64,000 nucleotides of DNA, taken from contig NC_037597.1 in assembly GCF_003073045.1 (NCBI RefSeq), forward strand, positions 28,821,927 through 28,885,926, in the 5' to 3' direction. This DNA is from Pomacea canaliculata. Lineage: Eukaryota; Mollusca; Gastropoda; Architaenioglossa; Ampullariidae. Shown here in pieces: positions 9,965 to 22,773 of this stretch. The notes beneath the pieces were generated by a model, which made no database searches, was not told the DNA's origin, and saw only the letters and a program-made list of their open reading frames with translations. Position 1 is the stretch's first letter; every line of letters begins with the position of its first letter. A program made the position numbers and the translations under genes.

Positions 9965-10275
9965 TGGACAAGTTCTTCCTACTTCCCATCATACTTCACG
10001 GATGGTAGGCGTGGACTCCGCTTGCAGGCATTGGAGATCAAGTGCCTGAGGACGCTGATCACAACGTACATAGACCCCACAACTAATGACTAACCATAAC
10101 TCTAACGCACCCTCGTGGGACTACCTACCCCATTCTCGCAAAAGGGAAGCAGGGCCGACACTCTGTCCTGGAGGTGGACAGTGCAAGCACTAGGTGGCAA
10201 ACGGAAAAGAGCAGACAGGTTCTGTGAAGAGCCTGCTGACCACTGCTCACAATAGGTCTTAGTCAAGGGTTTGTC
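9965..10275 (+). pseudogene. LINE 3'-region remnant
   Basis: The segment around GTGGACTCCGCTTGC and ATCAAGTGCCTGAGGACGCTG matches the LINE at 6935-7010 (GTGGACTCCGCTCGC, CCAAGTGCCTGAGGAGGCTG). GAGCCTGCTGACCACTGCTCAC resembles the post-RT end of that LINE near 7700. It is badly decayed, with stops in all frames. Confidence 0.6.
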
Positions 10276-11150
10276 AGCCGTTTAGTCTATCCAGTTTGTC
10301 CTGACAACAATCTGTTCCGGTGGACTCTTTGTCACCAAGTACCAGTCAAAGAAAAAATGATGTCTTCTAAACTTTGGTTGTATGTGAACATGTAACATCT
10401 CTAGACTTTAGCAGTATGTGTACATGTAACATCTCTAGACTTTAGGAGTATGTACAATCATTCTAAACTTTGTGATGTGATTTTATGATGTGGAGCATGT
10501 CACCACTGTTGTCTGTGATCTCCTTTACAAAAACTGTTACTCATCGCGAGACATCTACAGGTGCACCCATGATTAAGGCAGGAACTACCTCCATCTGGCC
10601 ACATTTATTCTTACAAATTCTAACTGCAGTGATTTGTTGTACCTTATTATATCATCACCTTGTACAAGATCATGTAGCAGTGATTTGGCCTCTTCATGCA
10701 TTATTTCTTTAATGATTCCTCTGTCTTTTTAACCAGGTGCAGTGTTTTCCCACCGCAGCGCTAGTAAATATACTTAAAACTTTCCTCGTTTACATTACGT
10801 ATGCTTTTATCATCTTTCAGTCCATGCCATTTATTTCTTGTTTACTTATGCTGCCATATTTTGTGACATAACCACTTTGTTTACATGCTTTGCCCACAGA
10901 TTACACCTCCCATGATGACTGGTAAAGACACTTGGGGTATGCTGCAGCATTGTATCAAATAATTCTTTTGTTGTACCATTCTATAATCCCATTCTTTCTC
11001 TTGCAATTTTTGATTGGCCATTCTCTGCATCTCTTGGAGGTTGTTATCAGCTAAACCCAGGGCATATAGGTGCTGGTCTCTCTCCTTGTACATGTCCATA
11101 ACATGCCTGTTATGTCAATGGAGATGCATTTGGTGCCTTCCTTGTAAAAA
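10276..11150. other. No clear gene; short repeats and one coiled-coil-like frame
   Basis: A unit of about 35 bp (TATGTGTACATGTAACATCTCTAGAC) repeats imperfectly near 10380-10460. On the - strand at 10881-11099 a 72-codon frame (MDMYKERDQHLYALGLADNN.. QEMQRMANQKLQEKEWDYRM) looks like a charged helix or coiled coil. It could be a terminal exon or a transposon scrap. I do not recognise it and find no supporting splice sites. Confidence 0.35.
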
Positions 11151-11334
11151 GTGTGTACTCATGCATCTGTATATAAATAACATAACACCTGCAGTACTAC
11201 CATGTATGTATAACAGTACTTTGAGCCCAGCGTTGGTGATAAACCCCTGCATAAATGATGGGTATAAGTGTAACACATGTAACTGACCACTTCTCCTGCT
11301 TAAAGTTCACTAAGCCCAGCACCTGCATACTGGT

Positions 11335-11775
11335 GACATTGGTATGTCTAACACCTGCCGTACTACCATCTGTATATGGCAGTGTGAGTCTTGCTATAAC
11401 ACCTGTAGATAGCAGTGTGTGTCTAGCTGTAACACCTGCAGTACTGCCATCTGTATATGGCAGTGTGAGTCTTGCTATAACACCTGTAGATAGCAATGTG
11501 TGTCTAGCTGTAACACCTGCAGTACTACCATCTGTATATGGCAGTGTGAGTCTTGCTATAACACCTGTAGATAGCAGTGTGTGTCTAGCTGTAACACCTG
11601 CAGTACTGCCATCTGTATATGGCAGTGTGAGTCTTGCTATAACACCTGTAGATAGCAGTGTGTGTCTAGCTGTAACACCTGCAGTACTGCCATCTGTATA
11701 TGGCAGTGTGAGTCTTGCTATAACACCTGTAGATAGCAGTGTGTGTCTAGCTGTAACACCTGCAGTACTACCATG
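11335..11775 (+). repeat. Minisatellite, 81-bp unit, about 5 copies
   Basis: The unit runs GTAACACCTGCAGTACTGCC.. to TGTGTCTAGCT and is 81 bp. Because 81 is divisible by three, a long frame (27-residue period, ..PAVLPSVYGSVSLAITPVDS..) stays open. Copies differ only at a few bases. Shorter degenerate parts of the unit lie at about 11180-11220. I do not call this a gene: no start context or splice sites support it. Confidence 0.92.
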
Positions 11776-11794
11776 TTACTGACTTTCAAATCAA

Positions 11795-12736
11795 ATTAAA
11801 CTTTATTGTCTCTCCGAGGAAGTCCAAGACAGAAATTTTTCCTTTGCTCACAACCCAACCACATATACAAACATAATGTGAGCATAACAAACATAATATT
11901 AGCATTATATATGCAACATAATGGGCAAACATACATACTGAGACATTCAAAACACACACACAGCTACACCTCATACATACATGTGAACTTCCTAAGGACA
12001 ATGCCAGGTGATGTAGACCTGCAAGTCTTTGTGCCTAGGCAATAAAAGCTTTTATTCAGGATGGTAATGGCTCCTGGCACCAAGGACCTCTGGCAGGCAG
12101 TTTTTCGCGCACGTAGCACTTTGTAGCGCCTGCTCGAGGGCAACAGCTGAAAGCTGTGATGGAGAGGGTGTGTTTGGTCTGACGATGTTATGTGTCATCT
12201 GACTGCATGAAGGTACAAGTCAGACAGTGGCAGCTGGGATGTACCAATTATTTTATGTACCTGGTGGATGACTGGCCAGACTAGTCTTTGACGAGGAGGT
12301 GATCATACCACGCGGGGATGTTAAATGTGAGGATACTGTCAACAAGAGACCTGTAAACTGTCTCCAGCTGACGTTGAAGCTGCGGAGTTTCCTCAAAAGG
12401 CGCAGACTGTACACTTGGTTCCCGTGTTTGCTAGAGGAGAGCCTTCCGTCTATCACTGTACCAAGGTACCTAAACGTAGCAACCCTTTGATTTGGATTGG
12501 AGGGGAGAGAGGAGTACTGCCTGTCACCTGTTGCTTGCTGCAGCCGTGTGCGAGGTGTAGGTGCCAGGAGAGGGGGGCACTCGAAGGGGTCGGTGTAGCC
12601 GGTCGTTTGATCAGGTCGGGAGGTAATAGGTCCGCATCGGGGCACGCCATGAGTCAGGGTGCGTACCTGATGAGGTCTTCTGTTGCTCTTATAATATACA
12701 AATGTTATTGGTGTACATGTAGTTACTTGTTGTAAG
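11795..12736 (-). pseudogene. LINE 3' end (RT C-terminus), - strand
   Basis: The - strand reads FRYLGTVIDGRLSSSKHGNQ and LLRKLRSFNVSWRQFTGLLL, the region just after the RT catalytic core in non-LTR elements. The 3' part (AACTTTATTGTCTCTCCGAGGAAGTCC..) matches, in opposite orientation, the LINE tail at 25030-25525, including the AATAAAGTTTGATTT end. Several frame breaks are present. The LTR element at 12742 abuts its upstream side. Confidence 0.75.
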
Positions 12737-12741
12737 GGACC

Positions 12742-12906
12742 TGTATCGTGCTGCGAGCTCTCAGCCAACCAACACCAGACACTGTTGATTTGATGACAAA
12801 CGAGCTTTAATCAACTAAAGACAATATGGCTGCTCGCCAACCTTGACATTACTAAAATCCAACATAAAGCCCCGGATGTCCCCCCGGGATAACTCTTATC
12901 ATGACA
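12742..12906 (-). repeat. LTR of the Ty3/gypsy element (165 bp)
   Basis: On the - strand it starts TGTCATGATAAG and ends CAGCACGATACA, with TG..CA termini. It is bounded by a purine-rich tract (AAGGGAGGGGAGA) on one side and the target duplication on the other. Confidence 0.8.
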
Positions 12907-15900
12907 TCTCCCCTCCCTTGAGATACTTCACTTGATGGGGAGAATGTTTATTCTCTGATCAATGTTCAATACATAATCAGTCTTTATAACGTGTGGGCAG
13001 GGTGATTATTCTGCCGCTACGAGTCATTCTAGGTGTAGAGCTGCTACTGGGATGGGAATCTCCTGGATCTGGAGTAGCACTATGTCTGGCTTCTGTAGCA
13101 GGACCACCTTTACTAGACGTCGATTCTGGACACTGAATCGGATCGCTGACATGAAGCGCTGTCTCTGGTTCACCTGTCACTGGGACTTGGGAAGTATAAC
13201 AGGGAAAAGTCATTTTGGACAGGAACTGGGTCTGGAAACTGGACTGCTCCGGCTCGAAGTTTCTTGACTTCTGAGATGAACGTCTGTTGCGTCGAAAACT
13301 ACCTCTTGGAGTTTGTACAATGTATGACCTTGGAGCCAACTGCTGCAGAATGACTGCTGGTCTTCCCAGTGCTTCTCACCATCTAGCTTCTGCAATACAG
13401 TGTCGCCTGGAAGCAGTTCATCAAGCGGTCGCGCTCCATGACGCTTGTCAAAACAGTTCTTGTAAGACTGCTTTGCTTTTGCATCGCTCGCTGTTACAGC
13501 TGTTTTTATCACATGTCTTGACTCAAGGTTCTCAGGCAATGTAGGTAATGTAGTTTCTCAGTTTTTCTTCCACAGGCTAATTCTGCTGGACTATATCCTG
13601 TAGCAGAATAGTAGTGTCTCTGTATATCAATAGAGCTAATTCAGGTTCATCTTGCTGCAGAATCTTTTTGGCAATTTGAACTGCTCTTTCAGCCTCTCAT
13701 TAGCTTGTGGATAGTGTGGACTTGTGGTAACATGTTTGAAATCCCCACTTTACTGCAAATTCTGGAACTCCTAGATGTGAATTGCCTTCCATTGTCTGTA
13801 ACAAGAATTCTGGGATTCCTTGGCGTGCAAACATGCTCTTCAGAAGTTTGATAACTTCTGCTGATGTACTAATCTTGATATGCGCAAGATCAATAAAGCG
13901 CGAATAATAATCTACAAGCACAAGGTATGATTGTCTTTGAATTCCAGCAAATCTGCTGCACACTTCTGGAATACACGCTGTGGTAATTCTGTCGGTATCA
14001 AAGGTTCCTTGCTCTGTGTCGGTTTCTTCTCCTGGCAATGTCTGCATTCTCAACAATTCTTTTAATCCTGCCATTAATACTGGCCCAAAACTGCTGCTTT
14101 TGCTCTATCTCTGCACTTAGTGATTCCTAAATGACCTTCATGTATCCTCTTCAGGATATCATCATGAAGTGGTGCTGGCACAACAATGCGTGTTCCTCTG
14201 GTAAGGAGACCATTGTGCACACTAAGTTCCATGCGCACTGCATAATAGTCACGAAGATTATCTTCTACATCTGTAATGTATTTTGGCCAGCCTTCATTAG
14301 TGTAGCGAATTGCTTCTTGAATCAGTCTGTCTTTTCTTGTCTCTTCTGCAATCTCTTTCAGACGCTTGTCTGAAGCTGCACCCGATGACCACGAAAATGT
14401 CTACACTACTCAAATATGCCTCAACATCTTCTGAAAGTGTTATAACTTCAGATTCAGCAGTGGTTAACTGAGGACTTCGGGATAGAACATCTGCAATGAC
14501 AAGCTTCTTCCCTGGCACATACTCTGCGGTGATGCTGAATCTCATGAGGCGCATCAACATGCGTTGGCATCTGATAGGAGTATCTTGCAAGTCACGATTG
14601 TTTATTAGTGGCACAATAGGTTTGTGATCAGTCTCTAATCGAACATTGTCAAGACCGATCAAGTATCTGCTGAACTTTTCACAAGCCCAGACTGCTGCCA
14701 GTGTTTCTTTCTCTATCTGTGCATATCTGCATTCACTAGCAGTCAATGTTCTTGAACAATATGCCACAGCTTTGAGAACCTTCAGGATGCTGCTGTAGCA
14801 ACACACACCAATGCCATAACTACTGGCATCTGAGCTGACAATTGTAAGCTTTGCCGGATCGTAGAATGCTAGTGTTGGTGCTGAAGTAAGCAGTTTCTTC
14901 ACATCTGCCATTGCTTTGACTTGCATTGAGCCCAACTCCACTCTCGATCCTTCCCCAGCAGTTGCGTCAATGGCTGAAGTACTGTAGACAGACTTGGCAA
15001 ATACCGCCTAAGAAGTTGCACATGCCCAGCATCCTCCTTAACTCGGGTACATTAGTTGGATCTGGCATGGCGATTATTGCTTCAACCTTTCTGGGTCTGG
15101 TGAAAATTCCATTCTTGCTGATTCTATGACCAAAAATTCAATCTCATGCTTCCTGAGCTCACATTTCTCATAGTTGAGTTTCAGGTTAGCACTGGCAAGT
15201 GTTTTCATGACTCTCTCCAGATGTTTCTCGTGAGCTTGTTCATTCTCACTATAAACAAGGATATCATCAAATAGCAGATTATGTTGGGTACATCCTTTAG
15301 GATAGTCTCCATGGTCCTCTGAAAAATCTCTGGAGCTGATGAAATACCAAATGGTAATCTCTTGAAGAAATATCTCCCACATGGAGCAATGAATGTAGTA
15401 AGTTTTGCAGAATCTGGATCAAGGGAATCTGATAGAAACCTGATGTTGCATCCAGCTTGCTGTAAACTGCTGATCCAGAAAGCTTATGTAAAATATCTTC
15501 CAGTGTTGGCAAGGTATTACTGCTCCCGCTTCACTGCAGTATTGAGCTTCTTGTAATCAACACAAATACGTATGCTACCTATTTCTTCATTACTGGCACA
15601 ATGGGAGAGCACCAATCTGTTGGCTTTATTTCCTCTATAATCCCTGTTTCCTGCATTCTTTTTAATTCTTCCTTGACCTGTCCAGCAATGGTATTGTATT
15701 CTCCTTGCTGCATGAACACTGTATGGCTCAATGTTTTCTTTCAAGATGATTTTGACTGGAGGACACTGCACAGGTGTCTTGTCAAGTTTTCCAAATAAGG
15801 CATTGACAGCCTCTATCCTCTTCACTAAACCTAATTGGATGCTGCTTCTCTACTAAGCAGATTTCAGTGATTGCTTGCACAACAAACACTTTCAGTACAT

Positions 15901-17036
15901 GAAGCTGGTCATGAATTCTTGTGTAGTAATGAACTGTCCATCACAACTTCAGGACTCCTCTACACTCTTTAACACTACATTGGTCTTCAATAGCTTGGGA
16001 CATGGTGAAACTTTTGTACTGTGTAGATGAAATGACAGAAACATCTGCCCCTGTGTCAATTTTGAACTTGACATCACAACCGCCAAACTGTAATACAGTT
16101 GTCCATGGTGGTTCTCTACTGTCACGCACAAAAGTCCTACAAAATGTTCCTTTATTGTTTTTTCTTCAAGTGCCTGCACTAACTTTGTTCTGCACACTGT
16201 AGCAAAGTGTCCAAGCCTACCACACTTGTTACACTTCTTCCTGAGCTGGGCACACACATGTGCTAGCGTGCCGTCTGCCACAACGAGTACAGCTTGACAC
16301 GTTAACTGCTGACGATGCAAAGTCACTCTTTCTGCTCTACCGACGACGACCACTGAAGCCGCGCGAACTGCCAGTTGCACCTTTGCACTGACTATGGACT
16401 TGCTGAGCAGCACCAGAGGCACCTTTCTTGAATTGCACTGCGTCCACATTTGTGCGACGCTGGTCAGAAAGCTGTGCTTTCACTTGCTCATATTGCCTTG
16501 CCTGCAAGATGGCGTCTTGCAGTGTTAAATCTGCCTTTAATTGTAATCTTTCGGACAGTCTCTGTCGAGGATCCCTAACACGAGGCGATCTCTGATAGCT
16601 TTCATCTTTGTCTCTTACGTCTGCCTTTGCAGCGAGCTCGTATAAATCTCTAATGTATTCTTCGATACTTTCGTCCGGTTTTGATTTCTGGCGTGAAATC
16701 GTGCACGCTCATGGATGATATTGCGTTTTTGGCACAAAGTACTCATCAAATTTTTCCAGAACAGTGTCGTATTCTTGCCGCTGTCGTGCATCCAGACCAA
16801 AACGACGTGAGAATGCGTTCTGCGTCGTTGCCCATAGTGTAGATCAAGGCACTGACCTGAACTGCTTCATCGTCTTTGTCTAGTTTTGATGCACATCTGA
16901 AACGCTGAAATCGTTGTTTCCACTCAGGCCACAAGTTTGGCTGGGAAAAATTGAATTGTTCTGGCGTTCTAAACGGAGCCATATTCAGCAGCTTGCTTGA
17001 TTCACTGTGATTATGATAATCCCAGTTCTGACACCA

Positions 17037-17068
17037 TGTATCGTGCTGAGAGCTCGCAGCACGATACA
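17037..17068. repeat. 32-bp near-perfect palindrome at the far end of the LTR element
   Basis: TGTATCGTGCTG at one side and CAGCACGATACA at the other surround a GAGCTC-centred core. The last bases equal the end of the 165-bp LTR, and the target duplication GGACC follows directly (17069-17073). Confidence 0.8.
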
Positions 17069-17074
17069 GGACCA

Positions 17075-18290
17075 ATGGTGACTTTCCATCTGTAATTAGC
17101 TCCCAGGCTTGGTGCAGAAAACCTGTGTGTAGCTCTGTAAGACAATTGCACCCCGAGATGAACACCGTGTAAAAGGCATCACTAGTACAACTGTGTGCGC
17201 AGTGTAAGAGGCATCAGAACAGCCCATGTGTATGGTGTAAGAGGTACCAAACTAAGACTTTTCTGTCCCCAGTGGCAGCCCGCTACAGGCAGAAAGCTAG
17301 GATGATGTCACTTGGACTCACCTGTACCAGCTAAGCCTTCGACCTCTTCCTCCTCAGACCTGTGGTACCAGACAGATTCTGGCTTTAGGAGATTCATCAC
17401 CAAGTTCATAGCTCATCAGTATTTTACTATTTATGAAACGAATGAAGTCTGCATGCCATCATTAAAACTGGTAACATATCCTGATTTTTACCTTATCAGT
17501 ATTGTAAAGACATTAAATTTATAAATGTTTTTGTATTATAAATAGATTAGTAATGTCTGAAATGTTAGCACTTAATAGCATTGGTGTTCAAGGAATGTAT
17601 GTACAAAGCTGAAATCGCCTGTCACCATGACAGTGACAAACAGGTGTCATAGGTTCAAATCTTGGCTGGACAGGACATGTGTTTATAGGGTTGAGCGTTG
17701 ATGGTTTCCGCCACAGTATGTGTGTGAGAGAGAGACTGAATAAGTAATTATGATTTGAGTGATGTTGAATGAATTAGTAAGACACATTTGATGTCTATTG
17801 ATAAGTGTCTGTGTGACTTCACGCGTGTAGACACCTTGAATGTGCCTTTGTTGGTGGGGTTAGCCATTCTCTATTATTATTATTGTAAAATGTGCATACA
17901 TTCAGCTACTAGATGTTGCCTTTAATAAAAAAAATATCTCCCAACAGTTTTGTCATTGTTTTTTTTTTCTTGTAGTACTGCATTGCATCAGTAGTCAACA
18001 GATCAAATTTCAAGAGCTGTATGTATTGTAGGTCTTGCACAGAGCATCATGGAATATCATGTCAGTCATTTCATCAGTGAACATTTGGTGTTTATTTTGT
18101 AAAACCCTATGACAGTTCATTTTATTTTAATTCTGATATATTACACATTTAAAGAAATTACCAGTGACTCTTCTTAGTACAGATTTTGACCCTTTGGACA
18201 CCGATGCTATTTCAGAGAGTACCATAGGTTTGTGCATGAGAGATGCACTTTAGGCTGCAGCACTATTCATCTCCCATTCACATTTCAATA
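17075..18290. other. No gene recognised
   Basis: AT-rich sequence with a short GTGT/GAGA run near 17720 and (ATT)n near 17870. A B-box-like GGTTCAAATCT near 17651 hints at a tRNA-derived SINE scrap, but no convincing A box or ends are visible. Confidence 0.45.
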
Positions 18291-19497
18291 AATTAGCTAA
18301 TGAAATACGACAGAAAGGTATTCATGGCATTCAGCTTTTGTCTCATTTGATTGTTTGCTACAATATTGCATTAGTGTCCGATACGGAGGGGGTCTGCAGA
18401 ATCAACTTAATGTATTGTGTCAAGTTGCCAAACATCTGGACCTTGTGGTGAATATAGATAAATAAAGCATTGCTGTTTTTAGAAATGGTGGTTTTATTGC
18501 TTAAAGAGAGAAGTGATTCTATGATGATAAACAACTTTGAATTGTTAATATGTACAGATACCTTGGTATAGTTATGTCCACTCGTGTCTTTACACATGCT
18601 CTTGAAGACCTTGCCTCTAAATCTCGGTTTTTGTGTGATAAGTATTCTCTGGGTATTGTGGACTGATTGCAGCCCAGCTTTGTTTTTTGAACTGCTTGAT
18701 TTGCAAGTGCAACCCATATTACTTTATGGCTCTGAAATTTGGGGGTTGATGGCAGATAGCATTATCAAAAAAATCTATTTGCTCACTATGAAGAAATATC
18801 TCAAAGTAACGAATTAAACTCCTAATACATCGGTCTATAGTGAATGTGGACGCTATGTCTTGTATATTAATTCATATGTTAGATGTATTGCTCACTGGCT
18901 CAAGATACTACAGATGCCATGTAACAGTTTCCCTAAAAAAGCCTATGAAATGTTACTGTTTGCTCTAGACTATGACAAGAAGGTTACTTGGGTTTATCGC
19001 ATAATGACCATATTGTATAAAAACAGTTATGCTTTTGTACAGGAAAATCAAGGTGTTGCCAATGTCAAATACTTTTAAATGAATTCAAGTTATGTTTGAT
19101 GGATTGTATTTACCAAGAATGGTATTCTGGCTCAAGGTTCTTTCCCTATAATTTATACAAATCTTCCATAATACTTAACAGTTGTCGTGGTGATAGTAAG
19201 TATATTGGTATGAGAGATGTTGTTTCAGATTTATGCTGTCGTAAGCTTCACTACTGTTATGCTGAAAATCAGAATAGGAAGTGCCCGTTCTGTCAGGATG
19301 AAGAAACTGAAATGCACTTTCTATTTGTCTGTCCTAGGTATGCTGATTTACGAGAAAGCTACATCCCCAAAAATAATTATAAAAGACCTTCTCTATTCAG
19401 ATTCCAACTTAAGATGTCAGACACTAGAATTAATATTTCTAACCCCCTAATATTTATCTACAAAGTATTAGATTGGAGAGATAGGTCCCTAAGATAG
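18290..19497 (+). pseudogene. Decayed LINE, reverse transcriptase C-terminal part
   Basis: Frames carry VNMYRYLGIVMSTRVFTHAL, PILLYGSEIWGLMADSIIKK, then YAENQNRKCPFCQDEETEMH and FLFVCPRYADLRESYIP, ending with a stop at 19497. ILLYGSEIWG is the usual thumb-region motif, and the CPFC..H..CP cluster is the Cys/His motif found after RT in many LINEs. Several stops split the reading frame. The endonuclease and RT palm are missing, so it is 5'-truncated. Confidence 0.8.
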
Positions 19498-19499
19498 CA

Positions 19500-20831
19500 T
19501 ATATTTTCCTGTGTGTTCTCTTCGTAATTGTGCTTTTGTAATTTACGCACGTAACTTTGTATATCTACTTCAATTGTAAAATTCGTGTTGATAATCCTAT
19601 ACAGTTTGTGTATTACCTTGATATTTTTATGCTCCCCTTGAAACAGTCTGATGGCATATTCACTGAAGTACTGTTCTCCTTTACATTTCATGCACGTTAG
19701 TTTGCCAGCACCAAACTTCCGTACAACACAAGGGGGAAAGCAAAAAGCAATTACAACAAAGGCATCCAAATCCAAAAGCGTGCATTCTATGCATTTTCAT
19801 ATCCATGTGACGCTGCATACTTTCCCTATTTGCGGGAACATTCTCACATTGAGCTATGTGAATGTGATGTTATTTTCATTACTCTTACAGCCACAGACTT
19901 ACATTCTCCCACCTAACTAATGAAATCATCTTGCAAAAAGCCAACAAAATGAACAGAACTGGACCAAGTGAGTACAGAGCCTTAGGGAACCTCACAGGAA
20001 GGTGGAGCAGGACGAGATGTTCGACAATCAAGACAGTCTGGGTCCTATCAGTGAGATAAGAGTGGAATCATGCTTGTGTGGGTCCAGAAATTCAGTGTGC
20101 TTTAGCCAGTTTAATGTAGTTTAAACAGTCAGTTTAGTTACTTGAAAAAGTAATCATGCAAGTTCAGGATGTGTACTGATGTAGAATATTTTTTGTTGCT
20201 TCCATTCCATGTTCTGAAGAAATACCAGTAACATTAAATGATTCTTTTATAATTCTTATATGATCAAATCTCCTATCACCAACTTTTTTTAAGCAGTAGT
20301 AACGTACACAGCTTAGCATTCCAAATTAGGAATATAAGTAACATTAATACAAAATACATAAACTTTTCTAAAAAAGACTTTACTTTGCAAACTTCATCAA
20401 TAAATGCATCTTGTTAACTGCCTTGTACACCAAATATCCACATCACATACAACACCTGTCTGGGGCAAAGAAAGTGCAACTGAGTAGTAAGAAAGTGCAA
20501 CTGAGTAGTTAACAAAAATATCTTTTTCTACCTCCACTTTAGGTACAGTTTCCAGCAGTAATTTTTAAAATGAAGATTTATTTCTCATACAGCAATTACG
20601 ATACTTTGCATATACTATGTTCAAGCAGACAGCTCCAGCACAAGGAGTCTACAAGTCATTCTATCCAGTGCTTACAGAAGAACCTTCATCTGTCCTACTT
20701 CACATTTTTCTTTTTAAAAGGGATGAAGATATGATAATACCAAAACAATGCAGATCTGTCCTAGTGATAAATGAAGACGTGAAGTACACAAACACTGACC
20801 ACATGCACTTGCTAACACAAGAACAACAAAG
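19500..20831. other. Intergenic, with one LINE scrap
   Basis: At 19930-20110 the - strand resembles an L2/CR1-type RT segment (FHSYLTDRTQTV, near GGTTCCCTAAGGCTCTGTAC), related to the LINE near 31000. The rest is AT-rich, with a small 22-bp repeat (GAAAGTGCAACTGAGTAGT) at about 20469-20510. No gene seen. Confidence 0.5.
20577..20582 (-). terminator. Candidate poly(A) signal for SNRPD2
   Basis: AATAAA on the - strand lies 250 bp beyond the SNRPD2 stop codon. It is the first canonical hexamer I noticed there. Confidence 0.45.
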
Positions 20832-22773
20832 TTACTTTGCAGATGCTAATGGATTTCTTAGCACAAGAATCACAGAATCCCCACGGAGAAACATTTTTGA
20901 AATGTAGCGATCTTTGTTAACAGGCTTTGACTTCTTTTTTCCTTTGCCTGTCTTAGGGACCTCTGTCCACATCTCCTTTACATTTTCCAGGACCATGTTA
21001 CAATGCCTGCAAAGTACAATACAGACATTTACAAAATGGAATCCTACCAAACAGAACTGACATTATATACAGTTCTAAATATGTGTGCATGCTTATGCCT
21101 GTGTGTGTGTAGCGTATGTGTATTTTTGGATTATAAAGGTAAAGGACTACATAAACACAGTATGTACAGTAGATCAGAAGCACTGCTAATTCTGCAAACA
21201 TTATGCCTCAAAATTTTTTTAAATTAAGATGGAGAACATCTACACAGAATCCTGAATGTCTGGTGGCCATAAAAGTTTTCAATTGAAGGCTTATGATGCA
21301 TGGCAGAGATATCACACCCACCTGTCAAAAGCCTTGACCCGAGCAAGAAGCTTTTTGTTGTTTCGGCAGTTAATAAGGACCTGTGTGTTGTTCTTGACTG
21401 ACTGGGTGAGCACAGACAGAGGCCCAGTGTTAAACTCCTCTTGCTCCCGGGCCTGCAGTTCTTCAGGCGTCATCTCACTCTTTGGTTTCTGCATTAACGT
21501 TCTGTGCCAAAGATATGAAGTTATAGTCAGTGCAAAAGTGATATTCAATGGTATCTGGGCATCACTATTCTGTACCAAAAATACATTAAAATGCACCTGA
21601 TTGATAAATAAGATCAATTATGTAACAGGGCTTCTGCTAAGGCTAAATTCTTTGGGGTCCCAGGGACCCCTTCTTCAGATTTTTAAGGGGTCCCTGTTCT
21701 TCGCCCAAATCTGAATGGGACTCCATTGACGAAAATTGAAGGGGTCCTCCGAACTTTTAATGCGTACTGTACGCAAATTTTTTGCGTAAGCAGAAGCCCT
21801 GATGTAACAAAAGAGATCTGTTTATGCTTTTACTGATGTTAAGCAGCAATACAATTTATCTTACACAATATTTAGTTAGTCAAATATTAAAATTTTTTTT
21901 TACTTTTGATTATAAATAAACCGCTGTTTCAAATGCTGAAATTTATGAAATATATATTATGTCCACCTACTAAAATCTGTTTATCATTCTGACCAGCTGC
22001 TTAGGTCTTTAAGTCTATCGAAATAACACATAACTTTACATTCAAAAATTTAGTAACATGTCTTTGTACTCTTTCTTGCAACAATAACAACAGCTTCTTT
22101 TTAAGAAAGGACACTAGATCACATTGGCATATTCCAAAGGTGGGCACACTAGTGCTTTGTACAATTTTAAAAACGTCTCTTTATCCAAATAATAAAGTCC
22201 TCCTAACAATGCAAACCATTTAACTTACCTTGCTTATCACTCTTTGACTATATGAATCAAAAGACAACTCAAAATAAAAACTAACCATGTCCTTCTCCTC
22301 CTCAACAAAATTTATTATCTGCCCCTCATCGCCCATTATTATATTATATCCGCATTTCGGATTATTTATACCTACATATATAACCCCACACTCCGTATCA
22401 CAAAGCTGTTGAATGCCTTAGTATATTTTTTGAATCATCTGCAGTTCTGAACGACGTTAAACATGTTATAAAGAGAAGCAGCATTAAATAACAAAGACGA
22501 AAGACTCAAGCAGACAATACAGTTTACACAAAATGCACGCCATATTATCTTTTTGCTAAAATTCTGCTTCATAATATTATGCGAACTGTCATAAATAGTA
22601 AATACGACTGTGTGTCTAGTACAGTAGATACAGTGTGGTTGTTAAATTGTAAACACTGACTGCAATCCAATGCTCGATCGAGACAATCAATACGACTAAC
22701 ATTTATATCTTGAAAAATAAATCTATATAAAATTATTTATAAGATAAATTTAGTAAATGAACACTTACGACAT
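20832..22773 (-). CDS. SNRPD2: Small nuclear ribonucleoprotein Sm D2
   Basis: Three coding exons on the - strand: 22769-22773 (ATG plus two bases), 21322-21501 and 20832-21006. All junctions are GT/AG and in phase, giving 119 codons plus stop, against 118 residues in human Sm D2. The protein reads [17 protein letters not shown].., [40 protein letters not shown], then [20 protein letters not shown] and [17 protein letters not shown]; this is nearly the human sequence after the first residues. Sm D2 is one of seven proteins forming the Sm ring on U1, U2, U4 and U5 snRNAs, loaded in the cytoplasm by the SMN complex and working in the nucleus. Only five coding bases lie in exon 1, so the start is fixed by homology and splice phase. 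Head-to-head with FKBP2. Confidence 0.97.
21626..21801 (+). mobile_element. hAT-like MITE in SNRPD2 intron 1, 176 bp
   Basis: The termini are inverted repeats: CAGGGCTTCTGCTAAG on the left, and a right end whose complement begins CAGGGCTTCTGCTTACG. The interior has complementary GGGGTCCC..GGGACCCC blocks and no coding capacity. ATGTAACA occurs at both edges but offset by two bases, so the 8-bp duplication is only approximate. Confidence 0.75.

Larger units (their letters stand above)
12742..17068 (-). mobile_element. Ty3/gypsy-type LTR retrotransposon, fossil
   Basis: On the - strand the parts follow the Ty3/gypsy order: gag with WPEWKQRFQRFRCASK near 16920, a zinc knuckle (CNKCGRLGHFATVC) near 16230, an aspartic protease motif (DTGADVSVIS) near 16050, reverse transcriptase, RNase H (SSDASSYGIGVC) and integrase down to about 13200. 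A 165-bp LTR (TG..CA) lies at 12742-12906, preceded by a purine tract. A primer-binding-like TGGTGTCAGAACTGGG lies next to the other end, which keeps only a short palindrome made of LTR tips. GGACC flanks both sides as a 5-bp target duplication. Coding is broken, with roughly ten interruptions, so the element is inactive and of moderate age. A Mag-like lineage is possible. Confidence 0.9.

Noticed and set aside
20617-20907. 96-codon + strand ORF
   Set aside because: It overlaps the antisense of SNRPD2 exon 3 and has no homology of its own.
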